This document shows, piece by piece, positions 7,626 through 16,513 of a DNA stretch of 64,000 bases. This DNA comes from JASFHF01 sp050123375 (GTDB lineage Bacteria > Pseudomonadota > Gammaproteobacteria > UBA12402). The position numbers were made by a program, and so were the translations under genes. Where the stretch lies: assembly GCA_050123375.1 (NCBI GenBank), contig JASFHF010000004.1, positions 1 through 64,000 on the forward strand, read 5' to 3'. Numbering within the stretch: position 1 is the stretch's first letter; each line of letters starts with the position of its first letter. The notes beneath the pieces are model-generated. The model was not told where the DNA came from. It was given only the letters and a program-made list of their open reading frames with translations, and searched no databases.

Positions 7626-10600
7626 ATGAGTTTTTCAAAAAATTTAAAAGATGCCCCATCTTTATCCAATCAACAAGATAAAAGCATAAAGATAAAAACA
7701 AAAACCAGCTTAACACCTATATTCCAGATAGGAAAATCTGATGAAAATTTAGAAGAGGGGAGAGTGTTGTTAGGATTTGAAAAGCTGCAGACTTCTTATT
7801 TTGAAGAAAAAATCAAAAACAACAAACATTATACTTTTGTGCTTGATATATCTGGAAGTATGTGTGGCAGCAACATTGAAAACCTAAAAAAAATGACAAA
7901 AAGAATAGTTGAAATGACAAGTCCTGAGGACTCAGTAGAAATAATTACTTTCAATTCCGAAGGAAAGAATCATCTTGAGAAAATCTCTTGTAAAAAGAAA
8001 GATACCATAAATCAAAGCATTGATGAATTAAAGGCTGGTGGTGGCACCATGATTAGCAATGGGATACTTCAAGTAAAAAAACATACTACGGGAAGTAATA
8101 CTATCATATTACTGCTTACAGATGGAGAGTCTAGTTGTTATTCACGCCATACTGACGCAGCCATTCAGCATATTAAACAGCAATTTAAAGATGATTTGCC
8201 TTTGTTTGTTGGTATAGTTATCGGGACTAGGTTTAGTCTCACGCAATTAAATGAATACGTAAGCATCTCAAAAACACCGGTTATTAAATTATCATATGCG
8301 AAACAATTGGAGCCGGTAGGGAAAGAACTGCAGAAGCTGCTAAGAAAAGGAGTAATCAAACCTGAATTTTGGTTTAAAGTATACCAAGGGCAAAAATTAT
8401 TAAAAGAAAAATCATTTACATGGCACATTTTTGATGGTGATAAAGAAATGTCAGACATTTTTAAATTCCCGCTCATTGACAATATCACTTTAGAATTTGG
8501 CGGCGAGATTGCTGGCTGCAAATTTAAAAAAATACAACATATCAAAAACATTAAAGACTTAAAAGTAAATCATGAAATCAATAGTACGTATGCATATAAT
8601 AAATTTGCCAAAATATTAAACCAACTTAATGAAGCTGGTTCAAAACAAGAAGCTATTGACAATATAAAAGAAATATTAAAAAATACAACAGGACTGCATA
8701 CTATTTTAAAACACATTATGGAAGCTAAATTACTACTATTAGAGAAGCCACAACTTCTAAATGAAAAAATAAAAGAAATAGATATTAATAGTATTGACGA
8801 CGGAAAATTACCAAGATCAACTTCTTTTTCAACTCTTTATAAGCTTAAGAGGCAGTGTCATGGCGGCAGGAAATTATTATTCAGATCAACTTCTTTTTCA
8901 ACTCTTAATGAGCTTAAGAGGCAGCGTCATGGCGGCGGCAGAAAATCATTCAAATTAAATCTTGTTTCAAATCTTACTCCAAAACCTGGTCCATCTTTTA
9001 ATGAGTGTAATAGTCGGCGTTATGATAACAGAAAATCATCCGAACAAAAGCGTGTTCCAACTTTTATGCAGAGTTTTCATACAATCACTTTTAATTTATC
9101 CACCCAAAAATTAAATACGAAAAAGAGTCTTAAGATAGTTAACAGAGGAGCAATTATTGCAAATTCAAAATATAATATTCTTTATGAAAACCTTGGTATA
9201 AAACAAGTAACTTACAAAACTAATTTTCTAAATATAGTAAATAATATATTCCTTTGGCTAAATCCAGGTAGTGAAGCTATATTACTTGTGAGGAAATCCG
9301 TAAAAACAACCGAAGTAACAAATAAGATAATAAACAAATTAAAAATAAATGAAAAAAATATAAACATATCTTTATTAATGCCAAAACTGCTTAAAGAAAT
9401 TAATTCTTATTTTGTTAATGGCGAATATAAAGTAGTTAAAATAAAACAACAAGAAAATTCTAACGTAATTCCATTTGATAAATTCTTAAAAAGGAAAGCG
9501 GGGAATCATCGACACAAGTGTTTACTTGGTGTAAATGTAATTCGAGCTTTAGCCGAGAAATATAAGATTAAATTAATAAATGATGTTCAAATATATAATT
9601 CGACCGATTATAATTTTAATAACCATACAATGAATATTATTGGTACAACAACAGGCGACTTATTTATCATCGATTATACGCATAAGAAATGTTTCCAATT
9701 ATTAAATGGAAATAAGCCAGATAAGAGTAATATTAGCAATGCTATAAAATTTTATGAAGGAAAAAAACTAGATGGTATTTTATTTGAGTTATTTAATCGG
9801 GATCAATATCGAAAAGTGCTGGCACCATTTCATCCGAAATTTAAAAATATTAAAAAGGAGACTATGGAGAATTTTAACTCATCTCCTCAATGTGTTGCCG
9901 ATTTTAGTGTTTGTGCAAATGAGATTGGTTTTGATCAAAATAAATGGGAGTGTCCTATTACTAATGAAATTATTAGAGAGCCAGTCAAGTTGCTTGGGTC
10001 ACCATATAAAGGAAATTTTGAGAAAGATGCTATAACAGCATGGCTAAAAAATCATGATACATGCCCAATGACTAATATGAAGTTAAAAAACAAAAAGCTA
10101 CCAGAAGATTTTTCTGCAAAAAAACAAATATGGAAAATCATGCAAAAAACAGGAATTCCTAAAATAATAGAACTCAAAAGAAAGAAAAAAACCATGATGG
10201 AGATGATTGAAGAATTTGAAAAAAAACGCACTATCAAAGAAGAATCTAATCCTAAAAAAGAAACAAAGCCGACTGCTCCAGATAATGATGATATTATCTC
10301 AATTACAGAACATTTCATTCCTGAAGAGAAAATCAAACCAACAGTACCTACTTTTGATCCTACAAATAACAAGAAAATAGAAAAGATCAAACTTCTGATA
10401 TTGGTAGATAAATTGGATAAAAAAGAAGATGGAAAATTAATAGCACAAATTAAGGACGTAGTAAACCAGCTGGAAAAGACTGGTAATTTAAGTAAAGCTG
10501 GTAATACTCAAAGAATTTTATGCGATCTGCTGATTAATTTATTAGCATGCCGCAAGTTCTTGAAGCTTGCACAAAAACAAAACTTGCCTGAGCTCACAAA

Positions 10601-10826
10601 AGTTGATGTAGATAAACAAATAAAGCAGCTTTATAATAAAACCGTTGATATTCACATTGGTTTAAGAGGTTTCATTAAGAAATATTTTTCTGTGAAATTT
10701 TTTAAACAAAATAATATCAACGAACATATGATTTCGATTACAGAGCTTACTAAAAATAAAGTAGAAAAAATTGCTATAGAATATAAGAAAACTAAGAAAA
10801 GTAATATTGTATTTCATAAGAAGTAA
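7626..10826 (+). CDS. VWA domain, transglutaminase-like region and U-box protein; candidate effector
   Basis: The 1066-residue protein has no signal peptide. Residues about 65-240 form a von Willebrand A domain with a MIDAS motif (D74-I-S-G-S78, later GGGTMIS and LLLTDGES). Residues 397-440 contain a 23-residue tandem duplication beginning RSTSFSTL (R397 and R420), whose DNA copies are almost identical. Residues about 625-690 resemble the EDR1/transglutaminase-like fold: GNHRHKCLLGVNVIRALAE, then H667, then FIIDYTH with D683. The usual Cys position appears to be His628, with a Cys at 632. Residues 773-840 form a U-box (CPITNEIIREPV, WLKNHDTCPMTN), the E2-binding fold of eukaryotic ubiquitin ligases. 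The C-terminal 230 residues are charged and helical. A ubiquitin ligase effector made under PmrA control is the favoured reading. The AGGAGG site (7612-7617) supports this start. Confidence 0.75.
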   Translation: MSFSKNLKDAPSLSNQQDKSIKIKTKTSLTPIFQIGKSDENLEEGRVLLGFEKLQTSYFEEKIKNNKHYTFVLDISGSMCGSNIENLKKMTKRIVEMTSPEDSVEIITFNSEGKNHLEKISCKKKDTINQSIDELKAGGGTMISNGILQVKKHTTGSNTIILLLTDGESSCYSRHTDAAIQHIKQQFKDDLPLFVGIVIGTRFSLTQLNEYVSISKTPVIKLSYAKQLEPVGKELQKLLRKGVIKPEFWFKVYQGQKLLKEKSFTWHIFDGDKEMSDIFKFPLIDNITLEFGGEIAGCKFKKIQHIKNIKDLKVNHEINSTYAYNKFAKILNQLNEAGSKQEAIDNIKEILKNTTGLHTILKHIMEAKLLLLEKPQLLNEKIKEIDINSIDDGKLPRSTSFSTLYKLKRQCHGGRKLLFRSTSFSTLNELKRQRHGGGRKSFKLNLVSNLTPKPGPSFNECNSRRYDNRKSSEQKRVPTFMQSFHTITFNLSTQKLNTKKSLKIVNRGAIIANSKYNILYENLGIKQVTYKTNFLNIVNNIFLWLNPGSEAILLVRKSVKTTEVTNKIINKLKINEKNINISLLMPKLLKEINSYFVNGEYKVVKIKQQENSNVIPFDKFLKRKAGNHRHKCLLGVNVIRALAEKYKIKLINDVQIYNSTDYNFNNHTMNIIGTTTGDLFIIDYTHKKCFQLLNGNKPDKSNISNAIKFYEGKKLDGILFELFNRDQYRKVLAPFHPKFKNIKKETMENFNSSPQCVADFSVCANEIGFDQNKWECPITNEIIREPVKLLGSPYKGNFEKDAITAWLKNHDTCPMTNMKLKNKKLPEDFSAKKQIWKIMQKTGIPKIIELKRKKKTMMEMIEEFEKKRTIKEESNPKKETKPTAPDNDDIISITEHFIPEEKIKPTVPTFDPTNNKKIEKIKLLILVDKLDKKEDGKLIAQIKDVVNQLEKTGNLSKAGNTQRILCDLLINLLACRKFLKLAQKQNLPELTKVDVDKQIKQLYNKTVDIHIGLRGFIKKYFSVKFFKQNNINEHMISITELTKNKVEKIAIEYKKTKKSNIVFHKK

Positions 10827-10833
10827 AAAATCT

Positions 10834-10908
10834 TTACACAATAACAATAACCGTTACCACCTCATCCGGTTTAATATCACGCGGTTGGGGTGGAATTGCT
10901 GTAACTTG
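10834..10908 (-). pseudogene. possible C-terminal remnant of an unknown gene
   Basis: Read on the minus strand, this short stretch between the U-box gene and the second mutM tail encodes about 24 residues, ending IPPQPRDIKPDEVVTVIVIV and a stop. There is no start codon or ribosome-binding site. It looks like the tail of a lost coding sequence carried with the insertion, but it is short enough to be chance. Confidence 0.25.
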
Positions 10909-13089
10909 TTATGCGGTCAGCGCAGTGTTGTTTTTTGTTCTGAGTGTCAGAAAATGTAATCTTCCAGCATTAAAAATCACTGTCACATCTGATAGTGCCA
11001 TTGCAAGTGCAGCGATGGCGGGATTTAATAATAATCCAATAAATGGGAATAAAATTCCTGCGGCGATGGGAATGCATAAAATATTATAAATAAATGCGCC
11101 GAATAAATTTTGTTTGATGTTTTTCATGGTGGCATGTGAGACAGTAATTGCATCAACAACACTGGTAATCGAGTTGCGCATTAAAGTAATATCTGCGCTT
11201 TCAATCGCAATATCAGTACCGGCGCTAATCGCAAAGCCAATATTTGCTTGAGTCAATGCTGGTGCGTCATTAATGCCGTCACCAACCATACCGACGATTT
11301 CGCCTTGTGCTTGTAAATCTTTGACAATTTTTGCTTTGTCTTGCGGTAAAACTTCGGCGAAAATTTTGTCTATGCCGACTTCATTTGCTATAGCTTGTGC
11401 AGTATTTTGATTATCACCGGTTAGCATTACGATTTTTAAATTCATTTGCTGTAGTTTGGCAATTGCGGCTTTAGAATCAGTTTTGATTGGGTCGGTTATG
11501 ATTAGTGAACCGATGAATTCATCATTTACTGTAACAGCTACATTGGTTCCAATTGTGTTGCTTGAATTTTTATTTTTGCCTACAGTTATTTTTTTATCTT
11601 CAATTATTCCTTGAATACCTTGGCCTTCAATCGCTTGAAAATTTTTAACATTTAATAATTCGATATTTTCTTGTTTGGCTTTTTCAATAATTGCGGTTGC
11701 TAATGGATGTTCAGAATAATTTTCCAGGCTGGCTGCGTATTGTAAAAGTTTTTTTTCATCAAAATTGTTTGTAGAAATTTTAACAACTTTGGGTTTTCCT
11801 TCGGTGATTGTTCCAGTTTTGTCTAAAACAATCGTAGTTAATTTGCAAGTTTGTTGTAGCGCATCGCCGTGACGAATTAACACACCAAATTCTGCAGCTT
11901 TTCCCATGCCGATTATTACTGAAATAGGTACTGCTAATCCTAGCGCGCAAGGGCATGCAATTACCAATACGGAAGTAGCGGCTAAAATCATGTAACTTAT
12001 TTTTGGTATCGGACCGAACAATAACCAGATGATTGCGGTAATGATGGCGATAATCAAAATTGCCGGCACAAATATCGAAACTACTTTATCCGCAATACGT
12101 GAAATGGGCGGTTTAGTGGTTTGCGCTTGTTGTACTAGTTGAATAATTTGTGCTAATACAGTTTGTTTGCCAATGCGGGTAGCTCTAAAAATAAAACTGC
12201 CGGTTTTGTTGATGGTGCTGCCGATTATCGTATCACCAATTGTTTTTGCAACCGGCATTGGTTCGCCAGTTAACATTGATTCATCAACAGTGGATTTGCC
12301 GGAAGTGATTTCGCCGTCAACTGCAATTTTTTCTCCAGGACGAACTTTAATTTGATCATTAATTTGCACTTCTTCGATTGGAATTTTAATTTCTTGATTG
12401 TTACGCATCACGCTGGCAGTTTTACTTTGCAAGCCAAGTAAGCGTTCGATTGCAGCAGAGGTTGTGCCGCGTGCGCGAACTTCCAGCGCGCGGCCGATAT
12501 CAATAAAACATAAAATAAAAATTGCGGCTTCAAAGTAAATATGTTTTGCTTCAATTGGCACAATATTGGGATAAATTACAATACAAATAGAATATATCCA
12601 GGCAGTGATGGTACTTAATGCAATCAAAGAGTCCATGGTTATATGTTTATGCATTAAATTTATCCAGAAGTTGCGGTAAATTTGTTTGCCGGCATAAAGC
12701 ATTCCGCCTAAAGTTATTATTCCCAGAATGAACCAAATAATTTGACCAGAAACTTTTGTAACCGGCGGCAAAATATTAAACATGCCAAATACAAATAAAA
12801 TACTACCGATAACACCGGCGATTATGCCTTTGTAAAGTAACTGTAAAAATTCATTTTTTTCTGGTTGGGCTTGCTGATTTTTGTCGAGTAATGTTGCGCC
12901 ATAACCTGCCTGGTTAATAATTTTAATTATTTCTTCAGGAGTTTTATCAGTGGTAATAGTTAAACTATGTGCGGCAAAGCTTAGTTGGATATTTTTTGCT
13001 GGCGCGATTTTTTGTAAGGCGTGTTCGATAGTTTCGATACAGCCAATACAATGGATATTGGATAAGGTGAAATGATAAGTTTGTAGCAT
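10909..13089 (-). CDS. copA: copper-exporting P1B-type ATPase
   Basis: This membrane pump moves Cu(I) out of the cytoplasm using ATP. The 726-residue protein has one N-terminal heavy-metal-associated domain with a CxxC pair (C14 and C17). Paired transmembrane helices follow, then the actuator motif LTGEPMPV, the intramembrane CPC of VIACPCALGLAVP, the phosphorylation site DKTGT, and MVGDGINDAPAL. CPC together with the HMA domain points to copper rather than zinc or cadmium. The last roughly 16 residues (from LHFLTLRTKNNT to the end) are encoded by the antisense strand of mutM repeat B, so the reading frame was preserved across the insertion. A relE gene ends three bases upstream of its start, so relB-relE-copA may be one transcript. 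Confidence 0.92.
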   Translation of the reverse strand: MLQTYHFTLSNIHCIGCIETIEHALQKIAPAKNIQLSFAAHSLTITTDKTPEEIIKIINQAGYGATLLDKNQQAQPEKNEFLQLLYKGIIAGVIGSILFVFGMFNILPPVTKVSGQIIWFILGIITLGGMLYAGKQIYRNFWINLMHKHITMDSLIALSTITAWIYSICIVIYPNIVPIEAKHIYFEAAIFILCFIDIGRALEVRARGTTSAAIERLLGLQSKTASVMRNNQEIKIPIEEVQINDQIKVRPGEKIAVDGEITSGKSTVDESMLTGEPMPVAKTIGDTIIGSTINKTGSFIFRATRIGKQTVLAQIIQLVQQAQTTKPPISRIADKVVSIFVPAILIIAIITAIIWLLFGPIPKISYMILAATSVLVIACPCALGLAVPISVIIGMGKAAEFGVLIRHGDALQQTCKLTTIVLDKTGTITEGKPKVVKISTNNFDEKKLLQYAASLENYSEHPLATAIIEKAKQENIELLNVKNFQAIEGQGIQGIIEDKKITVGKNKNSSNTIGTNVAVTVNDEFIGSLIITDPIKTDSKAAIAKLQQMNLKIVMLTGDNQNTAQAIANEVGIDKIFAEVLPQDKAKIVKDLQAQGEIVGMVGDGINDAPALTQANIGFAISAGTDIAIESADITLMRNSITSVVDAITVSHATMKNIKQNLFGAFIYNILCIPIAAGILFPFIGLLLNPAIAALAMALSDVTVIFNAGRLHFLTLRTKNNTALTA
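10915..10958 (+). repeat. direct repeat B, second copy of the mutM 3' end
   Basis: This copy still encodes GQRSVVFCSECQKM and a stop in the plus frame, identical to the end of MutM, but has no mutM body in front of it. On the minus strand the same bases encode the last residues of CopA. See 7328-7371. Confidence 0.8.
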
Positions 13090-13092
13090 AAT

Positions 13093-13371
13093 TTAACTAT
13101 AACGTAGGTTTGGTTTATATATCAAGCGCCATTTTGCGATAGTAATAACTAAAACGCAAAGTTTATTATCTATGACTTCGTAGACTAATCGGTATCCAGA
13201 GGAGCGTAGCTTAATTTTGTATAATGAATCACAACCGTGCAATTTATTGGCCTGAATGCGTGGATATTTGAGAATTTTAACAAGCTTCTTTTTCAATTGC
13301 TGTCGAATGTTATTATTTAGTTTCTTCCATTCTTTTAAGGCTTTTGGAAGAAATTGTAATTTATAATTCAT
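13093..13371 (-). CDS. relE: RelE-type toxin
   Basis: The 92-residue basic protein matches RelE/YafQ-type mRNA interferases: the N-terminal strand YKLQFLPKALKEWKKL, the KLHGCDSLYKIKLRSSGYRLVYEV core, and a C-terminal VITIAKWR segment. RelE toxins cut mRNA in the ribosome. The gene overlaps the antitoxin by 11 bp and ends three bases before copA. Its cognate partner is the upstream 83-residue protein. Confidence 0.88.
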   Translation of the reverse strand: MNYKLQFLPKALKEWKKLNNNIRQQLKKKLVKILKYPRIQANKLHGCDSLYKIKLRSSGYRLVYEVIDNKLCVLVITIAKWRLIYKPNLRYS

Positions 13372-13612
13372 CTATAGATATATCCACTGCTTTATGTTTT
13401 TCCTTTGCGCGTTTTTTAGCAATTTTCGCTAATTCGCAGTCTTCGATTAATTCTAGAATTTCTTCATAAGTATCTGCAGGAATTAAATAAGCAATAGGAG
13501 TGTTATGGCTTAAAATAGCTATAGTTTCGCCTTTTGCTTCTTTAATTAATGCAGATGGCTGTTTTTTGAATTCGGTAATGCTGGCGGAGAAATTCGCCAA
13601 AATAGAGTGCAT
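13361..13612 (-). CDS. Phd/YefM-RelB type antitoxin
   Basis: The 83-residue protein starts with the DNA-binding half typical of Phd/YefM antitoxins (FSASITEFKKQPSALIKEAKGETIAILSHNTPIAYLIP). It ends with an acidic, flexible tail that would wrap the toxin (CELAKIAKKRAKEKHKAVDISIDEL). It is translated first and overlaps relE, the usual order for a module in which antitoxin and complex repress their own promoter. The promoter should lie in the 167-bp gap shared with the divergent ech operon. Confidence 0.85.
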   Translation of the reverse strand: MHSILANFSASITEFKKQPSALIKEAKGETIAILSHNTPIAYLIPADTYEEILELIEDCELAKIAKKRAKEKHKAVDISIDEL

Positions 13613-13711
13613 TTTTTAATCCTCTTTTATGTACTAAATATAGTATTATTTTAGGGTAATTTTCTTTGTTTGGCAAGTGTCATTTGTTAATAAGTTTTCA
13701 ATGAAAAATGG

Positions 13712-13745
13712 TTGCATAGCAAGGCGTAATTGTATATATTACGCC
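13712..13745 (+). promoter_or_regulatory. promoter and palindromic operator of the hydrogenase operon
   Basis: TTGCAT (13712-13717), a 17-bp spacer and TATATT (13735-13740) form a good sigma-70 promoter about 35 bp before the echA start. A perfect 8-bp inverted repeat, GGCGTAAT (13723-13730) and ATTACGCC (13738-13745), covers the -10. A dimeric repressor bound there would block transcription. The regulator is not known. Confidence 0.5.
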
Positions 13746-13779
13746 CGTCTAATTAACTAATTAAAACATAGAGGTCGCG

Positions 13780-15642
13780 ATGGAACTGGCAATTTTTTTG
13801 ATTTTATTTCCCCTGATCCCGGCTGTTTTATTATTGTTCACCAAAAATGATTTCCTCTTAAAGTGGGTCGTAATTCTCTCATCTGCCGTGATTGCTGCTG
13901 CCAGCATATGGTTTGCATTTAATAATATGCATGCTGGAGGTGAATATTCGAATTTTACTGCTGCCTGGGCTAATAATTTAATTATTTTAGGTGACATTGT
14001 AATAGCTTTGGTATTTCTATATGTGTGTCGCCGTTTACCATTCAAACGTTATTGGATACCATTAATGGTGGTGTTGCAATATGGTGCAGTTTTACTTTAT
14101 GATTTTATGGGGAAAATTCCAGAGACAGCCAAATATTTATATGTAGATAGCTTATCGGCAATTATGGCTTTGGTGATTGGTATTGTTGGTACGTTGATCG
14201 CTATTTATACAGTCGGCTATATGAAGCATTATCATAAAGAGCATCCGGAAGTGCCGGATCGTACCAGATTTTTTCTTGCCACGATTTTTATGTTTTTTTC
14301 TGCGATGTTCGGGATAGTGTTTTCTAACAGTATTACCTGGATCTATCTATTTTGGGAAGTCACTACGCTTTGCTCATTTATTATGATCAGATATTCTTTA
14401 AAGCCGGAAGCAATTCATAATGCTTTTCGGGCTTTGTGGATGTTATTGCTTGGTGGATTAGCTTTTTCAATGGCGATTATTTATTTGGCTAATCAAGCCG
14501 GTACGATTGAATTACAACAGCTTTTAACTATGCAGCAATCTTTGGTTTTATTACCGGTATTATTGATTTGCTTTGCTGGGATGAACAAAGCTGCGCTTTA
14601 TCCATTTGGAAGTTGGTTATTGGGTGCGATGGTAGCGCCGACTCCATCATCAGCTTTGCTGCATTCAAGTACCATGGTTAAAGCTGGTGTTTACATCGTA
14701 ATGAGATGCGCTCCGATTCTTAAAGGTACAGTTGCTGGTGAGATTGTGGCTTTGATTGGCGGATTAAGTTTTGTTGCAGCTTCAGCGTTGGCAATTTCAC
14801 AAAATGACGGTAAAAGAATTTTGGCTTATTCGACCATTGCTAATTTAGGTTTAATCGTTTTGTGTGCAGGTATTGGTACTAGTTTTGCTTTATGGGCTGG
14901 AGCATTATTAATTATCTTCCACGCAGTGGCTAAAGCGCTTATGTTTCTATGTGTTGGTACAGTGGAGCATCAAATTGGCAGCCGTTTTGTCGAAGATATG
15001 CAAGGCTTAATTTCTAAGATGCCGTGGGTTACTTTGGCGATGTTGATTGGAATTAGCGGTATGTTTTTAGCGCCGTTTGGTATGTTGATTAGTAAATGGG
15101 CGGTGATTGAAGCATTAGCTCATACGAACCCAATGTTTCCGCCGATTGTGATTTTTGGCGGTTCTCTGATGTTGTTTTTCTGGACGAAATGGATGGGTAA
15201 GTTAGTAACAGTAACTTCTCCGCAGACTGGTTTTGAAAAAGGTATTGGTATTGAATGGGTTGCATTAGGCGGCTTGTCAATTTTAACTATAGCTGCTTGT
15301 GCCTGTTTTCCATTGATTGGTAAATATTGGTTGATACCGCTTTATGGTTGGAATCCAATGATTCATCAGGGAATTGAAGTTACAGTTGGGATAATGTTGG
15401 CTTTAATGATTATTCCACCGGTAACTTTCTTAATTCGTTGGAAAAACTTAGTGCATGTGAAACCATATCTTGCTGGAATCAATGTTGATGATCCAGGTAA
15501 ATTTATGGGTTCTTTAGGTGCGCCAAGAGAGTGGTCGTTTAGAAATTATTATATTAATAAATTTTTTAGTGAAGCAGTATTAATGAAGGGCACAATGTTT
15601 GCTTCAATTATCTTATTTATCTTTATGTTTTTTGTGAGGTGA
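13780..15642 (+). CDS. echA: Ech-type hydrogenase ion-translocating subunit A (NuoL-like)
   Basis: The 620-residue polytopic membrane protein belongs to the antiporter-like NuoL/HyfB/EchA family. About 14-16 hydrophobic helices are visible. Conserved segments are LYVDSLSAIMALVIG near residue 120, FLATIFMFFSAMFGIVFSNS, the helix with FWEVTTLCSFIMIRYS, and the proton-path segment PTPSSALLHSSTMVKAGVY. It ends with a separate C-terminal helix after a cytoplasmic stretch, like the NuoL anchor. It would carry the ion movement coupled to H2 formation. The gene is first in the run echA-echF, with an AGAGGT ribosome-binding site. Length and position match EchA better than complex I NuoL, because no nuo genes surround it. 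Confidence 0.87.
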   Translation: MELAIFLILFPLIPAVLLLFTKNDFLLKWVVILSSAVIAAASIWFAFNNMHAGGEYSNFTAAWANNLIILGDIVIALVFLYVCRRLPFKRYWIPLMVVLQYGAVLLYDFMGKIPETAKYLYVDSLSAIMALVIGIVGTLIAIYTVGYMKHYHKEHPEVPDRTRFFLATIFMFFSAMFGIVFSNSITWIYLFWEVTTLCSFIMIRYSLKPEAIHNAFRALWMLLLGGLAFSMAIIYLANQAGTIELQQLLTMQQSLVLLPVLLICFAGMNKAALYPFGSWLLGAMVAPTPSSALLHSSTMVKAGVYIVMRCAPILKGTVAGEIVALIGGLSFVAASALAISQNDGKRILAYSTIANLGLIVLCAGIGTSFALWAGALLIIFHAVAKALMFLCVGTVEHQIGSRFVEDMQGLISKMPWVTLAMLIGISGMFLAPFGMLISKWAVIEALAHTNPMFPPIVIFGGSLMLFFWTKWMGKLVTVTSPQTGFEKGIGIEWVALGGLSILTIAACACFPLIGKYWLIPLYGWNPMIHQGIEVTVGIMLALMIIPPVTFLIRWKNLVHVKPYLAGINVDDPGKFMGSLGAPREWSFRNYYINKFFSEAVLMKGTMFASIILFIFMFFVR

Positions 15643-15644
15643 TT

Positions 15645-16496
15645 ATGAATTGGATAATTTGGTGTGTTTTATCAATTATTTTAACACCGGTAATCATCGG
15701 ATTAATTAGCGGCGTAGATAGAATTTTGACTGCTAAAGTGCAAAGCAGAGTCGGTCCGCCAGTGTTGCAGCCTTTTTATGATGTGTTTAAATTGTTTGGC
15801 AAACAAAATCTTGTAGTTAATCGTTTCCATGGTGATTTTGTGCTGAGTTCTTTAGTGTTTACTGTAGCGAGTGTAGCATTATTTTTTGCAGGACAGAATT
15901 TGCTGATTATCATTTTTGCTTTAATTGTTGGTAATGTATTTTTAGTGCTTGCAGCGTATTGCTGTAATTCACCGTATAGTTTAATCGGTGCGGAAAGAGA
16001 ATTGTTGCAAATGTTAGCGGCTGAACCGATGATTTTATTAGCAGCGGTTGGTCTTTATATGGTAACTAATAGTTTTGGTGTATCTGATATAGCTACTACT
16101 AGTGTATGTCCAATTGTTTATTTGCCGGGCGTTTTTATTGCGTTAACTTATGTATTTACCATAAAACTAAGAAAATCTCCGTTTGATCTTTCAACTTCAC
16201 ATCATGCGCATCAGGAATTAGTTAAAGGTTTGTCGACGGAGTTTGCTGGTCCGTCGTTAGCGTGGTTTGAAGTAATTCATTGGTATGAAACCATGTTGCT
16301 AATGGCAATTATGTATTTGTTTTTTGCTAATATACCGTGGCTTGGTGTATTAGTGGTTTTGGCAGTTTATTTCATAGAAATATTGATTGATAACATTAAT
16401 GCACGTATTAAGTGGGAGTTAATGTTGGCTTCTGCCTGGGTAGTTACTTTATTGCTTGGGGTTGGTAATTTAATGGTGTTGTACGCCATCCAATAA
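15645..16496 (+). CDS. echB: Ech-type hydrogenase membrane subunit B (NuoH-like)
   Basis: This 283-residue membrane protein is the NuoH/HycD/EchB subunit that anchors the hydrogenase module to the ion-pumping arm. The motifs GVDRILTAKVQSRVGPPVLQP and GAERELLQMLAAEP carry the conserved charged residues of the quinone-side helices in complex I. SPFDLSTSHHAHQELVKGLSTEF is the characteristic cytoplasmic loop. A GTG at 15639 is possible, but the ATG at 15645 has the GAGGTGA ribosome-binding site just upstream. The echA stop lies inside that site, which implies translational coupling. Confidence 0.9.
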   Translation: MNWIIWCVLSIILTPVIIGLISGVDRILTAKVQSRVGPPVLQPFYDVFKLFGKQNLVVNRFHGDFVLSSLVFTVASVALFFAGQNLLIIIFALIVGNVFLVLAAYCCNSPYSLIGAERELLQMLAAEPMILLAAVGLYMVTNSFGVSDIATTSVCPIVYLPGVFIALTYVFTIKLRKSPFDLSTSHHAHQELVKGLSTEFAGPSLAWFEVIHWYETMLLMAIMYLFFANIPWLGVLVVLAVYFIEILIDNINARIKWELMLASAWVVTLLLGVGNLMVLYAIQ

Positions 16497-16513
16497 TTTA
16501 AAGAGGAAGATAC

